Assembly: GCA_009763385.1 (NCBI GenBank)
Contig: CM019828.1
Location: 28,968,540-29,032,539 of the forward strand
Direction: 5' to 3'
Length of the DNA stretch: 64,000 nucleotides
DNA from: Coix lacryma-jobi var. lacryma-jobi
Lineage: Eukaryota; Streptophyta; Magnoliopsida; Poales; Poaceae
The notes below the pieces were generated by a model. The model was not told the DNA's origin and searched no databases. It saw nothing but the letters and a program-made list of their open reading frames with translations. Each line of letters opens with the position of its first letter. The stretch's first letter is position 1. Shown here in pieces: positions 41,679 through 53,251 of this stretch. A program made the translations under genes and the position numbers.

Positions 41679-44527
41679 ATGACGCAGTTTAAAAAAACAC
41701 CATGGAGGGTACCCACTGACCATCGCGCTCTTGCCCCCAACACCACGGAGATCGTGATGTTCAAGTCCTTCGTGGAACGGGGATTGGGGCTTCCAGCTTC
41801 TGATTTCTTCCGTGGCTTGCTGCATTACTATGGTTTGACTCTAAACCATATCACTCCCAATGCGGTTCTTCATATTGCAATCTTCACCCATCTGTGTGAA
41901 GCTTTCCTGGGGATATGCCCCTCTATTACTCTTTTCCGCTATTTCTTCTGGTTTAAATGTCAACCCAGTGATATTAGCGTCGAAGTAGTCTGAGGGGCTA
42001 GCCTCCAAGTTAGATTGGAAGTAGCTAGTGAATATATCACTGTCGAGTTGTTAGACTCGGTAAGAGACTGGGCTGCTGGGTGGTTCTATATGGGTAACCC
42101 ACCCCCAGCTCTTCGTCGTCATGATGGATGGCCACCATAGAAGTGCCGTGAATGGAAGGAGAAGCTCACAAGTGAAGAAGTAGGAGCTATCCAACCCCTC
42201 CTCATTAGGATAGACGTTTTGATAATCAATGGGCTGACCGGATACACTGTCGTTCAAGACTTTGTTGCCCGGCGCATCCACCCGCTTCAGCAGCGAGCCA
42301 ACTTTGGGTTCGAATACCTGGGTAAGAACGACCCGGGTCGCCACGCTGTCGAGCAATTGGCAGACTACGAAGTCCTCGGGAGAGTGAACTGGCTACTTAA
42401 GAGCCGTGGACATCTTGCTCCAGTGATGACATCCTTCTCCGCCATTAATCCTCCTCCTAAGGTAATTACTTAATTTGTTGTGTCGTCAAGGTTCGGAATA
42501 GATATCCTTCTGACCTGATTAGATATCCTTTTGTTTTATAGGGCCAGGGGAGAGATAACAATGATTGCCCTCCACTGCCTCCGGCGACTGAAGAAGGCGA
42601 AGGCATCATTTTGGAAGGTCCCGTCAGAAGTGAGGACCTGCCTAACAAACCGAGCTCGCCCGAAGATCTTAGCTGGCTTGACACAGAATCAACTGACTCT
42701 GATGTCATGCTTATAGACCCGGAAGTTGAAGGTAGCCGGAAGAGGTCGCCGACTCTGCAGCAAGAGGCCAAAGGACCCGTCCCCAAGAGGGCCCGTACTG
42801 GTAATCGCCGTGCATGTCGCAAAGTTCTTTTATCACAAGAATTGGCTGAAAAGCACTGTAAGTCGGGTGCTCCTGGTAAGGGAAAACTCGAGTACTTTGT
42901 AGTTCTTTTGAGTGTTGATAATCTCTTATCTTATATATGTCGCTGTATCAGATGCTAGGACGGCGCAAGGGACTTCAAGCAGCGTGGTGTCTGAGAAACC
43001 TCCGACTTCAGACCCGCTTCTGATACAGCCGCTCTTGAAGCTACCAAAGCCTTTGAAGCTCATGAAGTAAGTTTTCAGCTTTGTAGAGTGTACATAGAGT
43101 TCTGATACTGACATGTATACTTGTCTGCTTGCAGGAAGGCAAAACCAGGTGCAACAACCTCGAGTACCGTTCCTGATCCTCAAGCGGTAGAGGAGTCGGA
43201 GCCGCTGGCCAGGGATGACTCCAGCGTGCCGCCAACATTCAGTCAGGTAGATACACTGCTAGGCTCTTCTCCGTCCAAGTCTTGGGCCGATGCTGCTCCT
43301 GACGCGGATACTCTTCCATTGCCTCAGGTTGGTTGGCCGTACTCCATCTTTCGTTCTCCCGCTCAATTGGAGTTTGACCGAGTGTGGAATGACTGGTTTT
43401 TTCGTACACGACAGCCGGACGAACCTACCCTGGACATGGTCTTGACGGAGATACATGCAGAGGGCTCAGCTTGTCAGCAGGGAGGATCTTTAGATGCACC
43501 CGAGTCCTCGCGCCAAGGATCTACTCTTGACGTATCCGGGTATGACCAGGATCTTACTCGGCTGAAGGAGCTGAGGGATCAGGTGAGGGCTCCTTTTGAA
43601 GCTCTTCACCAATTTGTTGAGGTAAGAGTCTCGATCTCTTCTTGTTATACTGTAAACTCATCCGAGTACTCACGATATTTTTGTATTGTAGTCCTTTGAC
43701 TTCAAGGTGAGAGATCAAGTCACCCGGATCCGCCAGGAGCTGTCTCGTGAAAACCAGGAGCTCCGGGACTATATTGCCCAGGACCAAATTAGTCAGAAGG
43801 TAGCCACCCAGGTTTTGCATAATCGCATTAATGAACTCCAAGGCAACCTCAAGGAAGTGGTAGCGGAGCGTGACGCTGCTAACGACCGAGAGGTTGGGCT
43901 GATATCCAAGTCCGCTGCCATGGAACAGAAGTTGAAGGAGCTCAAGAAGAGTTCTAAAAAGCAGCTTGAAGGTATACTTGGAGTTTCTGTGTCGCGATGA
44001 TCCATAATATTAGTCAGATGACATGATAACTGATTGTTGTGTATGCAGATGCAAATAAACTGGCTTCTGGGTGGCAGAACGCCTTCAACCGGAAGCAAGC
44101 AGAGCTTGAAGAGGTATTTGCTAACGCGCAGAGTGCTCTTCAAGAAGCCAAATTGATGCGTGAGGGTGCTGACCGGGACCTTCTGTAGGCTTTGAAGTCT
44201 ACAAAGGAGTCGGCGGAGTCCCTGAAGGCCTTGGAGCATGCTGTCGAGCCCTTGCTCAACATGATTCCGGCGCCAGCAGGAGTCAAGGAGACTTTGATTG
44301 AGCGGGCCAAGGCTGCACCTGGACGACTGGCGCAATATATCAAAGATATGTCGATTTCCGTGGTGCAAGGCCTGATGGCGATGCTACGGCTTCATCTGCC
44401 GTCCTTCGACTTGTCTGCTTTGATGACTCTTCATGAGGGCAAAGGCGACGAGGACCTTGCAGCAATGCAAGAGGAGGTGAAGGCCGCCGCGGAGGAGTAC
44501 TCACAGATATTAGATCTTGTAGAGTAG
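41679..44527 (+). pseudogene. Antisense multi-exon gene of T (putative gypsy-type transposon domain protein)
   Basis: It lies opposite to pol. The start MTQFKKTPWRVPTDHR at 41679 and FVERGLGLPASDFFRGLLHYYG resemble the plant protein family annotated as putative gypsy-type transposon (Pfam Transposase_28), found antisense in Tat elements such as Grande and RIRE2. Inferred exons are 41679-42461, 42542-42875, 42952-43066, 43135-43621, 43692-43971 and 44049-44527. All introns are GT-AG, and phases checked at the first three junctions keep the frame. The C-terminal half is coiled-coil-like. In-frame stops TGA 41991, TAG 42138 and TAG 44186 disable it. Its function is unknown; it is not a proven transposase. 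Confidence 0.75.
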
Positions 44528-45304
44528 TCTAGACTCCTCAGTCTCTGCAGCTTGTATCTCCTGAAAACAATTATTATAAGATATCAAAAATATTGGTTAC
44601 TTTTGAATCTTGTGAATTGCATATATGTCCAACTCCATATTGCGGCAAATTTCTTTGGCAATGGGTTGAGTTTATTTGTTGTGGATGTATGACCAGGCGT
44701 CTAATTAGACGAGTCTATCCGAGTGCTCTCTAGCACTTTAGTGTGGGTCGTATGACTTCGTTTCTCTAATTATTGTGTAGAGAACTTAGTCTTGCCCGAG
44801 TACTACTCTTAGTACCCTTGTTCAAGGGATAACAATGATCAAGCACCTCTTGAAGGACCGTAGCATTGGTTCCTTCTGGGTGAATCATCCTCTTGACGAT
44901 TGCAGCTTGAGTGCGAAGGTGGGTGGACCTCTGTCTAAGAAATGAGTAACAGGGTGAGTACTAATCCACCTTGTTATGCCTTATAGGAACTGTTGTCCAC
45001 TATAGTGGATTTCATATTCGCTATAGGCTGATAGCCGGGTGTTAAGCCGTACTACCTTGTGAGTTTTATTGAGCTCGAAGCTCGTAACTCAAGTTTGGTT
45101 TCCACTGAACCAATCTATCCGAGTAATATTATATATTAGTCGGAGGTAAGCCCTGCTATTGCAGAGACTGTTATGCGACTGAATAGTCGTGATGAGGTGT
45201 AGAAAATAGCCTAGATAAAAGTTCTTATGTCATATGAACTTCAAACTTTATTAATATCTAACTAATAAATACAATTGCGCTGAATCAGCATTGTAGCGTA
45301 GTCC
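44528..45304. other. Spacer between antisense gene and pol of T
   Basis: No reading frame of note. It holds the convergent 3' ends of the antisense gene and pol, plus further TCCGAGT motifs (near 44717 and 45118). Confidence 0.5.
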
Positions 45305-48300
45305 TTAAGTATGGAATTTCTTTAAGTGTTCAATATTCCATGAATTTGGCAGTGGAGATCCATCTTCAGTGACTAGCTCAAATGACCCGGGTCTTGTTAC
45401 TTTGGATACAATATAAGGACCTTCCCATGGACTCATGAGCTTGTGGCGTCCAACGGTGTTCTAAATTTTCTTCAACACCATGTCGCTTACTTGGAAGGTG
45501 CGGTGATGGACGTTCTTATCATAATAACGCCTCATCCCTTGAAGGTATCTTGCTGACTGAAAAAGTGCGGTTAGTCGGGCTTCTTCAAGGCTGTGGACTT
45601 CTAACCGCCTGGTATCATCAGCTTCGCCCTCGTTGTACTGCTCCGTTCGTGGGGAGTTCTAGATTAAGTCAGCCGGTAGGATTGCTTCAGTGCCATATAC
45701 CAGAAAGAAAGGTGTTTGGCCTGTTGCCCGACTTCATTGTGTTCGTAGCCCCCAGACTACCTTAGGCAATTCTTCAACCCACTTTCCGCTGTGATCTTTT
45801 AGGAGGTCAAATAGCCTTGGTTTTAATCCGGCGAGAATCTGGGCATTTGCTCTTTCAACTTGGCCATTGGACTGTGGATGAGCTACTGATGCGTAGTCTA
45901 TCTTGATTCCAGAGTTGCTAGCCCATGACTTGAATTCGATAGCCGTAAAGGGGGACCCAAGATCAGTGATGATTCTGTGCGGCATTCCAAAGCGGTGAAA
46001 GATGCTCTGCATGAATTGGACTGACTTGGAAGCATTGAATTTGACCAAGGGCATGTACTCGATCCTTTTTGTGAATTTGTCGATTGCAACGTAGATGTAC
46101 TCGAACCCGCCTGGGGCGCGCTTTTGAGGACCCACCATATCGAGTCCCCAGCATGAGAAGGGCCATGACGGAGGGATGCATATCAGTTCATGTGCGGGTA
46201 CATGCTGCTGCTTGGCAAAGAACTGGCATGATTGACATCGGCGGACTAAGTCTTTTGCATCTTTTAAAGCTGAGGGCCAGTAGTATCTTGACCTGAAGAT
46301 TTTTCCGACTAGTGTCCTTGAAGCTGCGTGATTACCGCAGCACCCAGAGTGGACTTCATTCAGGATTTCCCTGCCTTCTTCTGGTGTAATACATTTGAGG
46401 AGGACCCCTGATGAAGCTCCGTGTCGATACAGCTTATCCCCGACTAGAACATAGTTTTTGCTATGCCTGGTGACTTGCTCTGCTGTAGTTTTGTCGCTTG
46501 GTAGTTTATGTTCTTTGAAGTAATCAATGAAAACTCGTGTCCAGTCGGGTGCTAGAGATAGGACCTGGGTTGCGGGTTCTGGCTCGAACTCCTCCTTCTC
46601 TTTGATTGAAGGCTTGGATAACTCATGTACAAAGGTACCGCTGGGAACTTGTGCTCTGTCAGAACCCAATTTCGCGAGTATATCTGCTGCCACGTTAAGA
46701 TCCCACGTAACATGAATGAGTTCCAGTCCTGCAAAGTGTTTTTCCAACTTGCGTACTTCAGCACAATAGGCGTTCATTGTTTCCTTGGTATAGTCCCAGT
46801 CTTTATTAACTTGGTGAATGACCACGGAAGAATCGCCATAGACTAATAGCCGCTTAATGCCCAAAGTGACTGCTAGTTTAAGTCCGTGGACCAGTGCCTC
46901 ATATTCTGCTTCATTGTTGGTGGCTGGCCACAATATTTGCAGAACGTATTTGAACTGTTTGCCAGCGGGTGATACAAGAAGGACTCCGGCTCCTGCTCCT
47001 CCGAGTTTTAGGGACCCATCGAAGTACATCTTCCAATGATCGGGAGTAGCGTTGTCTCTAGTCTGCTGTATTTCAGTCCATTCGGCGACAAAATCAGCTA
47101 GGGCCTGAGACTTGATAGCTTTCCTCGGAGTGAACTTGATGTTGAGTGCCCCTAATTCAACTGCCCACTTGGAAATCCTTCCAGTAGCATCACGGTTGTG
47201 AAGGATTTCTCCTAAAGGAAAATCCATGACTACCGTGATCTCATGAGCTTCGAAGTAGTGCCGCAGCTTTTTTGAGGATATGAGTAAAGCATAAGCAGTT
47301 TTTGTACTTGCGGGTACCTGACCTTCGAGTCAGATAGTACCTCGCTGATGTAATAAACTGGTCGTTGGGTGTTGTAGATGTGCTTGTCGTCTTTGCGCTC
47401 CACCACGATTGCTGTGCTGACAACGTGTGTGGTAGCTGCGATATACAACATCATCGGTTCCCTGGGCTCCGGCGGTGTCAGTACGGGTGAATTGATAAGG
47501 TAGCCTTTGAGTTGTTCAAAAGCTCTGTCCGCTTCATCCGTCCACTGAAATTTGTCGCCGGCTTTAAGAAATTTGAAGAAAGGCAATCCCTTTTCTCCAA
47601 GCCGTGAGATAAATCGATTTAACGCAGCCATGCACCCGGTGAGTTTCTGAACGTCTCGGACAGAGGTAGGCGGCTTCATGTTGATGATAGCTGTGATCTG
47701 CTTTTGACTAGCCTCGATGCCTCGATGACTAATGAGGAATCAGAGTTATTGTCCTGAGGGTACCCCGAAGACACATTTGGTTGGATTGAGTCTCCATTGA
47801 TACGCACGTAATCGGTTGAAGGTTTCCTCTAGGTCTGATATCAGGGTAGTCGGATCCTTTGTTTTTATGACTACATCATCAACATAAGCTTCTGCATTGC
47901 GGCCAATCTGATCACCCAGGCAATCTTGGATGGCGCGTTGATAAGTAGCCCCCGCGTTCTTTAGTCCAAAGGACATAGTTTTGTAACAGTACGCTCCAAA
48001 AGGAGTAATGAACGATGTCTTGGGTTGGTCTTCTTCTTTGAGGGCAATCTGATGGTACCCGGAGTAGCAATCCAGAAAAGAGAGTAAGGCAGAGCCTGCG
48101 GTGGCATCAACTATTTGGTATATCCTTGGTAATCCGAAGGGATCCTTTGGACAATGCCTGTTGAGGTCTGTGTAGTCGACACACATGCGCCACTCAGCAG
48201 AGTTCTTCTTCTTGACTAGCACTGGGTTAGCTAACCACTCGGGGTGGAGGATTTCTCTGATGAATCCGGCCGCGAGTAGCTTGGCTATTTCCTTCTTGAT

Positions 48301-48584
48301 TGCCTCTTTCTTCTCTGGTGAAAATCGTCATAATCTTTGCTTGATAGGTCTAGAGCCTTCCTTTAACTCTAATCTGTGCTTAGCCAAGTTCCTTGGGACC
48401 CCAGGCATGTCTGCTGGTTTCCAAGCAAATATGTCTTTGTTTGCTCTAAGGAACTTGGTGAGCGTGAGTTCCTATTCTTCAGATAGGTGAGCACTGATAA
48501 CTGCTGTCTTGGAAGGATCACCGGTTTCCAGGTCAATGGCTTTTGTGGAGACTTCTGCTGATGGTTGAATAGTACCCGCCTTCT
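45305..48584 (-). pseudogene. pol: Pol of T: RT, two RNases H, integrase
   Basis: RT starts near 48490 and includes WRMCVDYTDLNRHCPKD and catalytic YVDD (47875-47886). An RT connection/RNase H part (47230-47679) and an archaeal-type RNase H (MYFDGSLKLGGAGAGV, ATNNEAEYEAL) follow. Integrase has the HHCC finger (HSGCCGNHA, CQSCQFFAK) and D, D, E residues (GLDMVG, IITDLG, NGQVERAN), with a GPY-like end (WEGPYIV) near 45400. Breaks include frameshifts near 47740 and 47229 and a stop at 45734. Catalytic residues are all readable. Confidence 0.88.
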
Positions 48585-50937
48585 TTATTGGGATTTCTGA
48601 ATCTCCAGGCTTGATATTAAGCACCATCTGAGCAAGTTCTTGTACTTCCAGGGCGAGTTGAGCTTTTTAGCGATTTGGACAGCCTCTGTGTCACAATCAA
48701 ATGACCGCTTCAAGTCGCCTCTGAAGGTTAAGATTCCTTTGGGACCCGACATCTTCAATAAGAGGTACGGGTAGTGGGGTACTACCATAAACATGGCAAT
48801 AGCAGGTCGCCCGAATATGGCGTGATACGATGATTTGAAGTTGGCTACCTCAAAACTGATGTACTCCGTTCTGTAATTGATCGGAGTTCCAAAAGTGACA
48901 GGTAGTATAATCCTTCCGAGTGGTACAGCCGCTTTTCTGGGTACTATGCCGTAGAAAGGAGCAGTTGATGGTGTGAGCTGGGTTGCGAGATCTAGATTCA
49001 TCTTTCGTAGGGTGCTTGCAAAGATAACATTGAGTCCTGCTCCGCCATCGATGAGTACCCTACCAAGTGTATATCCAGCGACCGTGGGGTCCAAAACTAG
49101 CGGGTAATGGCCTGCATTGGAAACACTGGTCCATTGATCTGCTCTGGAGAAATTAATCGGATGTTCGGACCAGTCGAGGTATTTGGGTGTCGCTGGTTTG
49201 GTGGACATGATCTCTCGCAGGGAAAGCTTCTGAAGCCTCTTATTGTCGCTGGTAGTTACTCCCCCAAAGATGACATTAATAGTTCCTTTGGGGTGCTGAA
49301 AGCCACCGGCGTCCTGTTGAGGATCCTCAGCTGTCTTCTTGCCTTTGTCTTTCTTGTTCTTGTTGAAGTCGGAGTTCAAGCCTCGCTCCTTGAGCTGTCG
49401 GCAGTGCCTTGCTTGATGTCCACCTTTCGGATGGAAGGGGCAGGGTCCGTCGAGTAAGTCATCAAAGGTGAATGGCTTGTTTCCCTTCTTCTGAGGCTCC
49501 ATGGCAGCAACAGTATTATCTCCTGCCCTTTTCCGGGTATTTTGCTGTGGTGCCTAGTTGCCTCTCAGGTTGTTTTCTTGATCACCTTGCGTGTTTCTAT
49601 CGGGGAAGCGTTCCTGTGTGCGTTCCTCTGTCGCCATCATGGAGTTTACAACCCGATGGAACTCGTCAGCGGTGGTCGGGTTCTGCTTGATGAAATCTTT
49701 GTAATTGTACCTTTCGCAAATACCGTTGCCAAAAAGGTCAATTACTTCTCTGTCTGTAATGTCGGATACTGTAGAGCGGATTTCTGAGAATCACCTATAG
49801 TACTCCCGCATTGATTCATTTTTCTGTTGCTTGCAGGTTCTGAGCTTAGTCCGGGGATCTGATCTCTCTAGGACACCAGCAAAGTTTTCAACGAAGATAC
49901 GATGTAGTTGTTCCCAGGAGTCGATGGACTCGGGTTTAAGCCTGTCAAACCAAGCAAGCGGCATTGTCTCTAGAGCCATTGGGAGGTAGAGTGCTTTGAC
50001 GTCGTTGCTTCCACCCGCTAGCTCGTCGCTCTTCATCAGGGGTGCGATTGGTCTTGGCTCCCATCTCCGTAGCTAGAGCTAGTATGTTTTGATAGGGAGT
50101 CTGGAAGACTTTATGGCCGGCGACCCTCATGAACTCGGGTTCAAGGTTGCGAGAACAATCAGGGCGTCGTCTGTTAAGATCATCCTGGGAGTGATTTTCT
50201 TCAGTGCGAGCTTCACGCTCTGCCTCTGCTTCCAGACGCCTCCGGGTGTTGTACTCTTCTAGTCGTGCATTGTAGCAATCTACAGCTTCCTTGCGGTGAG
50301 TTGCTCGCCTTTTGCGGGCCTCCTTAGCTTGATTCCTTCCGATTCTTTCAGCTTTCAAGGACTCGGTTTCCCCGGGTCCTTCCGGATCATTGTCAGAAAT
50401 CATACTCAGAGTTTCATCGTCTTGGAAGACATCTGGTGGGGTTGGTGGTCGTAGAGATGACTGATGCCTCGCCATGAAGACCACGAGTGTAGCCCTGGTT
50501 TGGTGATCCCAGTGTTACTGATTCCAAAATAGAAGGGCTGGAGATTAGTTCCGTTGTGGAGTCATGTTCCTCAAAAGGGAGCTGATGTCCATGCTGGTAT
50601 GGAAGTTGCTGGTCAATTGTGCCAACCAGTCTAGCCGGGGCAGGCTGAATTGGCCAATGGACAATGTTGCCCTCCTTGGTAGAGCTGAAAACGAGTCCTT
50701 GCTGAGCTCCCGTCAAAGGTATCTGGTGATACTCTTTGAATCCTGCACTGATCAGGTTCTGGAAGTTTTCAGCAGAGTTCCACAGCCCAAAGGTGATGCC
50801 ATAACTGGTGTCGGGTCCTTTGCTTCAGACTTTGAGTTGGAGTAGGAGTCGGGCGCTTCTGCATGGTCCCCAGGGTCTTGCGGGTCTTGGATTGTCAGAT
50901 TTGCTAGGTTCTGAGCGAGGTGTTCCATCTTTGGCAT
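48585..50937 (-). pseudogene. gag: Gag and protease of T
   Basis: A possible start MPKMEHLAQNL lies at 50937. The Gag core lies at 49791-50484 with the typical ALETMPLAWFDRLKP and FVENFAG segments. A Cys/His element CPFHPKGGHQARHC lies near 49430. The protease motif VLIDGGAGLNVIF lies near 49050, with Gly-Gly where many relatives have Gly-Ser. There are several frameshifts and stops (for example near 50752, 50414, 50030, 49791 and 49550). It served particle formation and polyprotein processing. Confidence 0.8.
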
Positions 50938-51086
50938 GGCTTGTGGTTCTGATTCCACGGCGAGCTGTCTGTGCAGCTTTCCTTGTTCATCCGCAATGCA
51001 AGTCCATGAGCCAAAAACGAAAATTGATCCCGCCGAGAACATGTTGTCGTGGTTCGCCGGGCTCTTGGTCGTCGAATCGCCGAAAG

Positions 51087-51104
51087 CCCCTACCTGGCGC
51101 GCCA
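51087..51104 (-). other. Primer binding site of T
   Basis: TGGCGCGCCAGGTAGGGG on the minus strand, two bases after the 5' LTR. The TGG start is as expected for pairing with a tRNA CCA end; I do not assign the tRNA. It contains the 8-bp palindrome GGCGCGCC. Confidence 0.7.
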
Positions 51105-51106
51105 GC

Positions 51107-51542
51107 TGTCGGTGTTTGTTGACCGGCAACTCGTCTTGAGTAATCTCAGATGATTTGTTCGGTGGGGATCGGCGTTCCTAGGACTCGGCGAGTACACAGG
51201 GACAGCGATTTATACTGGTTCAGGCCGCTAAATAGTGTAATACCTTACGTCCAGTGCGGCGTGTGCCTCGTGTATTGTTATGATTCAATGTTTGATTATC
51301 TAGGACCTGCGCCCGGTTCCCCTTATATATCCGGGTGAGCCTCAGCGCAGACCGAGTCCTAGCTGGTTACAATAGTGGAGTCCTATTCTAATTACAGGAC
51401 TTCCTTTTATAATTCGGCTAAGGTGCAAACTAGAGTCCTAATCCTAGTACATTATGTTACAAGTCTTCGGATCTCTAAAAGCCATCCCAGATTAGTTGGA
51501 GTAATCATCGATAGATGATATCTCTGACATCCTGGTCCGTCA
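51107..51542 (-). repeat. 5' LTR of T
   Basis: 436 bp, the partner of 39837-40272. A minus-strand TATA-like ATATATAAGG lies at 51321-51330. Confidence 0.93.
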
Positions 51543-52205
51543 ATGTGAAAGCATATCATAAGCAACGATGAGAGCATCATAGTCAACTTTCACTTGAGTG
51601 TATTGTTCTTTGAGCAAAGCATAACTAGTGGTAAAGTCACTATGCATCTTATCAAGTTTTTCATTTTTAGCTTTGAGCTCCTTGTTAGAGGATTTGAGCT
51701 CCTTGATGGATGATGACATAGTAGGAAGTTCATCTTTTAACTCATCACTAGCATGAATAGCATGATCATATTTCTCAACAAGAGATTTATTTTCATCAAC
51801 AAGCTTTTCATTTTTAGCTCTAGTCTTTCTTATGATTTTAGAGTAGTCATTTAGCAATTTAACAAGCTCATCATAAGTGGGTGCCTCAAATTCACCATCA
51901 CTATCACTATCACTAGAGTCATCATCGCTTTGTACCTTTCGATCACCTTTAGCCATGAGGCATAGGTGTGTCGATGATGATGGTGACCGTGGTGGTGGTG
52001 GTGTAGAGGATCCAATGACTAGAGCGGCCATCTTTTCCTTCTCATCATCACTATCTTCATTGGATGATCCATCGGAGGAGTCAATGTCGGTGAGCCAATC
52101 ACCAACAATGTATGATTTACCACCTTTCTTGTGGTATTGCTTCTTCTTGCCATCTTTCTTGTTGTAGGGCATGTCATTCTTCTTCTCATCTTCGCTAGAT
52201 GAGTC
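51543..52205 (-). pseudogene. gag: Gag of element D, middle piece
   Basis: On the minus strand SSSEDEKKNDMPYNKK and GGKSYIVGDWLTDIDSSDGSS lead into an acidic Ser/Asp region and a coiled-coil-like Lys/Glu stretch. The conserved GDWLTDIDSS block is typical of Opie/Ji-type Gag. It is cut left by element T (duplication ATGTG) and right by the plastid insert. No stop within the piece. Confidence 0.85.
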
Positions 52206-52439
52206 AGCAAGCGACGAAATGCTTCAGGGAGTTGAAAATAAGCATAGATCCAGAGATTCCCAAATAGGTCAACCTTTTGAACTGCCTGCTAAATCCATGA
52301 GCAGGCAAGAGACAACCTGGCGAACTGAAACATCTTAGTAGCCAGAGGAAAAGAAAGCAAAAGCGATTCCCGTAGTAGCGGCAAGCGAAATGGGAGCAGC
52401 CTAAACCGTGATAACGGGGTTGTGGGAGAGCAATACAAG
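52206..52439 (+). pseudogene. rrn23: Plastid 23S rRNA gene fragment
   Basis: AGCAAGCGACGAAATGCTTC through GTGGGAGAGCAATACAAG matches the 5' domain of plastid 23S rRNA as I know it (including GAACTGAAACATCTTAGTAG). Several changes from the expected sequence, for example GATAACGG for GAAAACGG, show it is an old nuclear copy. It is a fragment of about 234 bp and not functional. Confidence 0.88.
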
Positions 52440-52524
52440 TGGATTTATTTCGTACATTTATTTATGAGAAAATCCGGGGGTTAGAATTCCTTACAATTCA
52501 AAAGTCCCAAACGCTTCGAGGGGC

Positions 52525-52611
52525 GGAAAGAGAGGGATTCGAACCCTCGGTACAAAAAAATTGTACAACGGATTAGCAATCCGCCGCTTTAGTCCACTCA
52601 GTCATCTCTCC
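52525..52611 (-). tRNA. trnS-GCU: Plastid-derived tRNA-Ser (GCU), nuclear copy
   Basis: 87 nt on the minus strand starting GGAGAGATGACTGAG, anticodon GCT in ATTGCTAATCC, long variable arm TTGTACAA...GTACC, T loop GGTTCGAATCC and acceptor end CTCTTTCCG. The acceptor stem pairs with one G-U. The structure is intact, but it is a plastid sequence in nuclear DNA and probably not used. Flanking sequence resembles the plastid psbI-trnS neighbourhood. Confidence 0.85.
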
Positions 52612-52745
52612 CCGTTCCAAATCGAAAAATTTTCATGATATGACAGAGGCAAGAAATAACGATTGCAAAAAATCCTTCCTTTTTCTTTCATTTTAAAAGT
52701 GCATAAAAATTATATTGCCAATTCCATTTTAATTATATTCTTTTT

Positions 52746-52981
52746 TCTTAATGTTCTTGCCCTTGTTCTTGTTCTTGTAGCTTTCTTTCTTGGGCTTGGT
52801 GCATTGATGAGCAAGATGGCTAAGCTCACCGCAATTGTAGCAATCCATTTCGGAGATTGGCCTCTTCTTGCTACTTGTGAAGAACTTCTTCTTTCTTGAG
52901 TCAAAATTGACTCCATTCTTGTGAAGCTTCTTCAACATCTTGGTAGTCCTTCTCACCATGAGAGCGATGTTGGAATCATCC
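52746..52981 (-). pseudogene. gag: Gag of element D, piece with first zinc knuckle
   Basis: On the minus strand MVRRTTKMLKKLHKNG continues to the CCHC knuckle CYNCGELSHLAHQC (near 52830) and the Lys/Asn-rich KNKNKGKN. The plastid insert follows. Upstream Gag is cut at 52982 by A3 (flank CATCC). With the knuckle at 39290, D Gag has two CCHC motifs. Confidence 0.83.
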
Positions 52982-53251
52982 TGAAGGACCGAAAGTGCAA
53001 TCAGAAAGCGACCAGAGGGGGGTGAATGGGAGCTTCAAATTTTCCTTTCGGAAACTTGTCACCACTGTCCCAAGAATCAACCCCAAGGACAAACCCTAGA
53101 GCTTGCAAGTGTCCACAACCCTAGATGTAGGGTGGATGCTTCCGAGAAGCACCGCGGGACACAATACAATCCTAGAAACCAATCACAAAAGACGAAAACC
53201 AAATCCGACAACAGACGAACAAACTGCGAACGAAAGCGCGCAAAACAGCTC

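Larger units (their letters stand above)
39837..51542 (-). mobile_element. Complete Gypsy element T (Tat lineage)
   Basis: 11,706 bp with 436-bp LTRs at both ends and a perfect target duplication ATGTG (39832-39836 and 51543-51547). It lies on the minus strand: primer site, gag, protease, RT, RNase H, archaeal-type RNase H, integrase, antisense gene, purine tract. The second RNase H and the antisense gene are marks of the Tat lineage. The two LTRs differ at about 18 positions by eye (about 4 percent), so insertion is relatively recent and postdates D. Confidence 0.92.
52206..52745. other. Composite plastid DNA insert (NUPT)
   Basis: Two plastid segments from different places in the plastid genome are joined here: a 5' part of the 23S rRNA gene (to 52439) and a trnS-GCU region (from about 52440). 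The insert splits the Gag frame of D between KNKGKN and SSSEDEKK. Exact ends are uncertain by a few bases, and no target duplication is evident. Confidence 0.85.
34473..52981 (-). mobile_element. Copia element D (SIRE/Maximus, Opie/Ji-like), 5' end hidden
   Basis: It is a minus-strand element inserted in the RNase H region of A2 after GATTA (34468-34472). Visible parts are 3' LTR 34473-35811, purine tract, pol 35820-39032 and gag in three pieces (39049-39836, 51543-52205, 52746-52981). The gag is interrupted by Gypsy T, a plastid insert and element A3, so the 5' LTR lies right of the window. The Pol sequence differs clearly from family A, and there is no 3' untranslated spacer. Confidence 0.82.

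Noticed and set aside
41679..44527. Active transposase or host gene captured by T
   Set aside because: The family name mentions transposase, but no catalytic residues are visible. The gene lies at a fixed place in Tat elements and has three in-frame stops here.
52525..52611. Functional nuclear tRNA-Ser gene
   Set aside because: The gene is a plastid trnS-GCU copy attached to a plastid 23S rDNA fragment. Folding is intact, but expression is unlikely.
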